From: Ciona savignyi
Taxonomy: Eukaryota; Chordata; Ascidiacea; Phlebobranchia; Cionidae
Assembly: GCA_000149265.1 (NCBI GenBank)
Contig: CH001352.1
Coordinates: forward strand, 249,629-313,628
Direction: 5' to 3'
DNA: 64,000 nt
The translations under genes and the position numbers were made by a program. The first letter of the stretch is position 1. Each line of letters opens with the position of its first letter. Of this stretch, positions 58,319-64,000 are shown piece after piece. Below the pieces are notes generated by a model, which saw nothing but the letters and a program-made list of their open reading frames with translations, searched no databases and had not been told where the DNA came from.

Positions 58319-60329
58319 AGGTCTGGCTGCAAAACTGTGGCTGTAGAACCGGTATCGAGAAATGGCGTAAGGTGCATACTTCGCGACCTTGGAATCGAAC
58401 CTTCACGGGTACTACGCACAGGTAGATATCTTGGGGTTCGAAGGCTTCGTCATTTTCCAGCTTCTCCGAGAGCATGGACGAACACGACATCGTGTGCTTT
58501 ATCGGAGTCTCATTATTTGTCACCCTTTTGTCGTTGTTTATTCCGGCATGCAACATTGTATGGTGATAGGGGCTCCCGCATTCACCACATTCTTCCGTCG
58601 ACGAGCAGTCTATCACACGGTGGCCGTGGCATAGGCACCTGAAACACAGGCCTTTGTTCAATGCGTATTCGCGACGCTCGCGAGTTCTCTTTGACCTAAA
58701 TGTGTTACACTGGGACAAGCTGTGTCTCTTAAAGCACAAAATGCACATTTCACCTTGGGAATTCGGGAGCACGTGTGGTTTAGTCTCAGATACAGTGCTG
58801 CATGTTGCAACTCTCAGTTTCCTTCCACCTCTAGAACCCATCTTCACATTGTCGGTACGGCGATAAAGGCTTTCACCGTACAGTGAATTCCATATGTTAG
58901 AGTGGCGCGAAACGAATGTCACAAGATCTAAAAATCCAGCTTCTCGTTTATTTTCTTCAAAAACAATTACTGACCACTCTATCCACTTCGCTTGCAGATT
59001 GTCAGGTAACTTTTGAAGAATCGGTAGAAGACAATGCAAGGAATTAAAACCGGCGTATTCGCCAACGTCTGCCAGGGCACTTCGGCACCTTTGCAATAGT
59101 ATGTTCAGTTTCAGTAGGCCACTCGGATCTCTTTCCCCGACTTCCGGCGTCTTCGATAGCAATTTTGCACATGCTGCTGAAATAATGTGGGGACGACCGT
59201 ACAATTGCCACAACTGTTCTCGTGCCAGGTTGTAGCCGCCAACCGGGTCTTTACTAAAGTGCGATAGCTGACGTCGCACATCGGGTTCGCATTGTTGTAG
59301 CAGGGAAGTCAATCTTGCCGAGTCCGACCGTACGTGAGCCATTACATGTGTCTCAAAGTTGCGAATAAATTCGTGATAATCAAGCGGGTCGCCGTTAAAC
59401 TTCATTAATTCCGGACGGGGAGGGAGAGTTCTATCACCACAATAGTGAATCTGTTCATATCGTTCGGGAGATACGGTTCTCTGAACACGGTTCTTTCCGT
59501 CGTAACGTGGAGACGCGCGTGCTTCAGGCTTGTACTCCTGTTGCGCCGGGTTCGGTTGCGATATACTTTCGAATCGATTACAATTTACCGATAATTTATC
59601 GAATGTAGAAAAAGGCACTGGCAGGACATTTTTAGAGGTTTCGTTTAGTATGCGAGTCGACATATGCTTTCGGTTATCGGTAATGTTCGGGTTTCCTACC
59701 GTATCGGTTTGCTCGTGTGAACTGTTGGGCATGGTCAGCAGGTTGGGAGACTGTTCATTAGTACATTGTTCGTTCCAAGCTCGTAACTCCAGTTCTGCCA
59801 TCTCTGCATTCCGTCTGGATTCTCGTCGAGCTTCTTCGGCTTTCCGTTCGGCCGCTTCTTGGGCCGCAGCAACCTTTTCCTTTTCTCGCTGGTCGACCTG
59901 TAAAACTTCTAGGCGAGCTTTCTGTGCTCGAACATAAGCTTCACGTCGTTTCACGCTCGACCGAGAACTGCGTAGTGAGCTTGCACTATCGCTGATGGTA
60001 TACAACCTGTCAGGACTCTTTGGGGATATTGCCGATTTATCAGACAAGGCGTCATTTATTTGAAACCAATCGCCAATACGGGTATCAAATTCTACTTTGC
60101 ATTGCACTATACCTTTTAGAGGTTGATGGCCTTCAGAGTTTAATTCTTCTGGTGTGAATGCTTCAGAGGCAAGGGAGAGAAGTCTTTGGTAAAGTTCATC
60201 TATTACCGATACCAACTTCTTCAGCTCGGAAGCGGATCCTGGATCAATCATCAAGCACTCTGCTAAAATGTATTTCTTGCGAAGGTTAGCTTCCACAACA
60301 TCAAACTCTTTTAAATTGTCTGACGCCAT
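58257..60329 (-). CDS. BEL gag-like protein
   Basis: 690-aa frame from ATG 60329. An N-terminal helical region is followed by an Arg/Glu/Ala coiled coil (about residues 125-205). A DUF1759-type segment begins PELMKFNGDPLDYHEF. Zinc-knuckle Cys/His motifs (CFKRHSLSQC, CFRCLCHGHRVIDC, CGECGSPYHHTMLH) lie near residues 530-600. The final ~40 residues run past the frameshift into non-native sequence. The protein would package the element RNA. Confidence 0.85.
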   Translation of the reverse strand: MASDNLKEFDVVEANLRKKYILAECLMIDPGSASELKKLVSVIDELYQRLLSLASEAFTPEELNSEGHQPLKGIVQCKVEFDTRIGDWFQINDALSDKSAISPKSPDRLYTISDSASSLRSSRSSVKRREAYVRAQKARLEVLQVDQREKEKVAAAQEAAERKAEEARRESRRNAEMAELELRAWNEQCTNEQSPNLLTMPNSSHEQTDTVGNPNITDNRKHMSTRILNETSKNVLPVPFSTFDKLSVNCNRFESISQPNPAQQEYKPEARASPRYDGKNRVQRTVSPERYEQIHYCGDRTLPPRPELMKFNGDPLDYHEFIRNFETHVMAHVRSDSARLTSLLQQCEPDVRRQLSHFSKDPVGGYNLAREQLWQLYGRPHIISAACAKLLSKTPEVGERDPSGLLKLNILLQRCRSALADVGEYAGFNSLHCLLPILQKLPDNLQAKWIEWSVIVFEENKREAGFLDLVTFVSRHSNIWNSLYGESLYRRTDNVKMGSRGGRKLRVATCSTVSETKPHVLPNSQGEMCILCFKRHSLSQCNTFRSKRTRERREYALNKGLCFRCLCHGHRVIDCSSTEECGECGSPYHHTMLHAGINNDKRVTNNETPIKHTMSCSSMLSEKLENDEAFEPQDIYLCVVPVKVRFQGREVCTLRHFSIPVLQPQFCSQTYGERPGVNRRSKTDSDDDTV

Positions 60330-60387
60330 GATCGTTTCAATATTGTTAGGTTCAGCAAACTGACCGAGAGTCAGTTGAAAACTTTAA

Positions 60388-60811
60388 TGTAGATTCTTTT
60401 TTGTGGGCGACCTGCACTCCGCCCAGAATCTCACTAGTGCTGCGTTGATTACTATCAACGCGAATGTCTGTCGTTAATCGGCCAAAACGCGCACGATTCT
60501 TTTATGGTCTTTAATGGCGGTTTTCTATAAATAAAATAAATACAATCAAATTATTATCAGTAAATCAGTACTTAAAGAATAACACGAAAACTTACCAACT
60601 GATTAGCTTGCAGGTAAGTACAGTTAGGTTCGGTATCAAATAAAACTTTAATGTAGATTCTTTTTTGTGGGCGACTTTAATGTAGATTCTTTTTTGTGGG
60701 CGACCTGCACTCCGCCCAGAATCTCACTAGTGCTGCGCTGATTACTATCAACGCGAATGTCTGTCGTTAATCGGTCAAAACGCGCACGATCTAACAGGCT
60801 GAGATGTTACA
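60388..60811 (-). repeat. 5' LTR of the BEL element, rearranged
   Basis: Starts like the left LTR to about 60635, then repeats the boundary string 'actttaatgtagattc' twice more. A second LTR start (60679 onwards) follows, with its middle deleted, ending gatgttaca. The adjacent internal string 'aaaactttaa' is included in the duplication. Confidence 0.85.
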
Positions 60812-60985
60812 GCCTGAACTTAGCGGATTAATGGGTTCTACCAAATTGAAGGAACGTGTGAATCATACACAACATACTGCAATAGCTCTGGTAACCCGAC
60901 GATGGGCGCGAGGTGATCTGACGATTGCCCGTGTGTTAACCCCCTTGGATAATTATGGGATAAACATAATTATCCTATTCCTATA
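60812..60985 (+). repeat. SINE-A, right half, after the BEL insertion
   Basis: 'gcctgaacttagcggattaa' to 'aaacataattatcctattcc'. The ttttcccattcac segment is lost. Confidence 0.85.
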
Positions 60986-61079
60986 TAACCCTACATCAGT
61001 AGTTTCGTTTATTACTTTATTGCCTAGAGACAATCAAGCTTATAGCGTTCAGGCCCAATTATTATGTTAAGGTTCTAAG

Positions 61080-61250
61080 CATCTTAGTAATGCAGTGTGT
61101 TATATATACTTCTTGGTTTATTCAGTTTTAGTACAGCCTATTTATCCACTGAGTTCAGGTGTCAGTTGGGCAGTGTCTTGCTCAGGGACACAACGGTGTC
61201 GTCAGCGCTAATTTCGAAGTGTGGACCTTTGGCTGCCTGCAGACCACCGA
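61080..61250 (-). repeat. Diverged SINE-A relative
   Basis: 'aatgcagtgtgttatatata' and 'gtgtcttgctcagggacaca' retain the family order with many changes. Confidence 0.45.
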
Positions 61251-61282
61251 ATGGTTCTTTTACCGTTGTTTAGGAGGCGTTC

Positions 61283-62890
61283 AACTAATTATGGGTCCCA
61301 TTTGAAAAAATGGGACACATATTGTTTTTGTCCGTTTTTTTTTTCTTTTTTTTTTTTTTTTTCGTCAAACGCTTGACAGGCATGGCATGTCGCCCCGACA
61401 TCTACCAGAACGAATAACGGAATCGCAATGAGACTTCGCCATATGTTAGACAACATGTTTTAGATGAACAGAAACCAAAATTTGGGGAGATAAAACCAGG
61501 GGAATTCCCCTGGGACGTTAAAAACCAAAACGGATTTTTTTTCTAAAAAATTCACTTTTTTGGGCATAGCGCTTAAACGACAGCACCAATTTGAATAAGA
61601 TTTGGTGAAATGTAAGTGCATTAGTAACTGATTTAACACTAAGAAGAAATAAAAAAATTACCTAGGGAAATACCCTAAACAATAGGATTTTGTTCTCAAA
61701 TCATGATTGTGACAAGCACGCCATGACGCCCCAACATCTACCAGAAGGAAAAATGGAATCGCAATAAAACTTTGGTATTTGTTAGACAACATGGTCTAGA
61801 TATACAGAAACCAAAATTTTGGGTGATAAATCCAGGGGAATTCCCCTGGAACGTTACAAAACAAAGCGGTATTTTTTTCTAAAAAAAACAGCTTTTTTGG
61901 GCATAGCGCTTAAACGACAGCACCAATTTGAATCAGATTTGGTAAAATGTAAGTGCATTAGTAACTGATTTAACACTTAAAAGAAATAAAAAAATTACTT
62001 AGGGAAATACCCTAAACAATAAGATTTTGTTCTCAAATCATGATTGTGACAAGCACGCCATGTCGCCCCGACATCTACCAGAAGGAAAAATGGAATCGCA
62101 ATGAAATTTTGGTGTTTGTTAGACAACATGGTCTAGATATACAGAAACCCAAATTTCCGGTGATAAATCCAGGAAAATTCCCCTGGGTCGTTACAAAACA
62201 AAACGGTATTTTTTTCTAAAAAAATTGACTTTTTTGGGCATAGCGCTTAAACGGCTGTTACAATAAGAATCAGATTTTCTAAAATGAAAGTGCATTAGTC
62301 ACTGATTTATCACTTAGAAAAAATAAAAAAAATTACCTATAGGGAAATATCTTAAAAATAGGATTTTGTTCTCAAATCATGAGTGTGACAAGCATGCCAT
62401 GTCGCCTCGACATCTACCAAAAGTAGTAATGGAATCGCAGAAAAAATTTGACATTTGTAAGAGAACATGGTCTAGATATGCAGAAATCAAAATTTTGGGT
62501 AATGAATCTAGGGGAATTCCCCTGAGACGTTAAAATCCAAAAGGTTTTTTTTCAATAAATTAGCTTTTTGGGGCGTATAGCGCTTAAATGGCTGCTCTAA
62601 CTATATTTAGATTTGGTGAAATGTTAGACCATTAGACAGTATGTGCCAATTACAAAAAACATTTACTTAGGGTAATTACGTTAAAAACAAAGTTATGTTC
62701 CTGAATTAAGATTGTGACAGGCATGCCATATCGCACTGACATCTCCAACAAGGAGTCTACAAATCAGATTAAAACTTTAAGAATTGTTACATAACATGAC
62801 CCACATATGTAAAAACAGAAACTTATCTACTAAACCTAGGGGAATTCCCTGATACCATGAAAAACTAAATCGGGTTGTTTTGGCAATTTA
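61283..62890. repeat. About 337-bp tandem array, 4-5 units
   Basis: 'gacaggcatg/gacaagcacg' followed by 'ccatgtcgccccgacatcta' starts at 61375, 61711, 62048, 62387 and 62716, giving periods of 336, 337, 339 and 329. Each unit also carries 'ccaggggaattcccctgg'-type palindromic blocks and 'gggcatagcgcttaaacg'. The array starts with a leader (tgggtcccatttg, then a long T tract). Units diverge to the right. No coding frame. Confidence 0.9.
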
Positions 62891-64000
62891 GCTTCATTTC
62901 ACTTCGGCACTTGAAACGACGGTTTAATTTAAAGCATTTGTGGTGAAAATGTTCGTAAATTTAAGACGTTTATTCTTTTTTTGACTACACATGGAAAGGA
63001 AATTTGGTTTGATAACTATGGGACCCATGCGTTTATGCTTGCAGAAACAAACTACATATTCAGTGCATAAAGTACAAGTTGTGGTGACAAGGGACCCTGT
63101 AGCATAAATGTATGGCATACACACGTGTTTTACAAATAGTGGTGGTTAAACAGGTGGTTGACACTCTCTAGTTATTTTCCCTATCTCTCCAATGCAAACT
63201 GACCTCACAAAAACGACTGTCACTCAAAATCCTGACATAGGAAGTCTTAGATTTTTTCACAATTTAAAATTAAAGCTTGGATCTGCAACCTAAACTCAAA
63301 ACCCTACAAAATTTTGTTTAAAAATTTTGAGCCCATACCCCTTCGTACATCGGCAACTTTTTTCCAACAAAACAGCTAGCAGATGCACATTCAACACCTT
63401 TATTTTACAAAGCACTGCTCCACGAATACAAAACTTTACAGCTAAACGAGAACACCGGCGCGCAGCCTAGCACATGCTGCTTTCAACAAAACAAACATTG
63501 GGGAATCACCACCATTGTTACTCAGCAAAACACTAGTTTAAAAACAATGACTCATGGAGGGTACAACTCGTCACATCCTGCCGTTCATAGAGGTCTTAAT
63601 TGGTTATACGCCATCTATAAGGACGCACAAAAATTACAAAATCCAACAAACTTTACTTTAAAATGATATATTAATGACAAATTTATTAATAAGCGCAAAC
63701 TATAAATAGAACAGGAAACGTGCGATAATAGGTCAAGGTCGCCATTAAAATAATCTTGGTTTATTTAAATTGGCTTCATTTATTAGAAAAGAAATGTTCA
63801 CAACTGATTTAGTGACTGTAAGGGAATGGAAATAGAAAAGATACAAATTGCACGAAAAGCAACAGATACAAAAGACAGTAGTCTAGCAAGCTGCCTGTGT
63901 GGACTAGAATGGTAATTGTGAAATATAGTTACAACAAATACTAATTACAACTTGTGTTTAAAATGATATTCATATAACTTGTGTTAAAATGGTGATATTT
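62891..64000. other. Terminal AT-rich stretch without recognised genes
   Basis: Contains 'actatgggacccatgcg' near 63018, which could pair with the array leader tgggtcccat. Otherwise no gene, tRNA, SINE or TIR element was recognised up to the window edge. Confidence 0.4.

Larger units (their letters stand above)
53933..60811 (-). mobile_element. BEL/Pao LTR retrotransposon, decayed
   Basis: 6.9 kb on the minus strand. Flanked by the 5-bp duplication gcctg (53928-53932 and 60812-60816). LTRs end TG...CA (plus-strand ends TGTAGATTC and GTTACA). A polypurine tract adjoins the left (3') LTR. Internal order on the minus strand is gag-like, protease/RT/RNase H/integrase, as in Bel-Pao elements. Coding is broken by several frameshifts, so this copy cannot be autonomous. 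Confidence 0.93.

Overview
This is a 64 kb piece of an animal nuclear genome: introns with GT-AG junctions, tRNA-derived SINEs, two nuclear tRNA genes and three 100-base assembly gaps. The best guess is a tunicate (ascidian such as Ciona). The support is indirect: fibronectin type I domains, a family known essentially from chordates, a corin-type protease, compact AT-rich genes and two intronless 'vertebrate' genes. No species can be named from the sequence alone.

Layout, left to right. (1) 65-7606, + : a five-exon PIM-type Ser/Thr kinase with a long N-terminal extension. (2) 10144-14487, + : a seven-exon uncharacterised protein, possibly an axonemal microtubule inner protein. (3) 14560-22630, - : catsper3, nine exons, tail-to-tail with gene 2 and only 72 bases between stop codons. 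Intronless MED24 (17317-20217, +) lies wholly inside its intron 5. (4) 23046 to about 27120, + : a secreted protein with five tandem FN1 domains and an unfamiliar Cys-rich C-terminus, interrupted by a gap. (5) 27636-40835, - : a 23-exon corin-like type II membrane protease (two frizzled, eight LDLa, SRCR, trypsin), 1,632 aa. (6) 43608-44945, + : intronless RPAP2. (7) 45379-47172, + : RPL21, four exons. (8) 49127-52963, - : an SLC10 bile-acid/Na+ symporter-like gene, nine exons. (9) 53933-60811, - : a decayed BEL/Pao LTR retrotransposon inside a SINE. (10) 61.3-62.9 kb: a roughly 337-bp tandem array with a solo relative inside a corin intron.

The exon models for PIM, gene 2, catsper3, corin, RPL21 and SLC10 were assembled by hand. 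All junction phases agree and each CDS length is a multiple of three, which is the main internal support. Single-base errors in boundaries are possible.

The genes do not form one pathway. Two neighbours (gene 2 and catsper3) may share sperm-flagellum biology; MED24 and RPAP2 both serve RNA polymerase II. Noncoding space is dominated by two tRNA-derived SINE families, several non-autonomous DNA transposons with readable target-site duplications, and minisatellites, two of which carry the TGACGT core. I found no candidate that is clearly a new molecular system. The least familiar items are the FN1 protein with its novel C-terminus, the nested MED24/catsper3 arrangement and the variable-copy 337-bp element.
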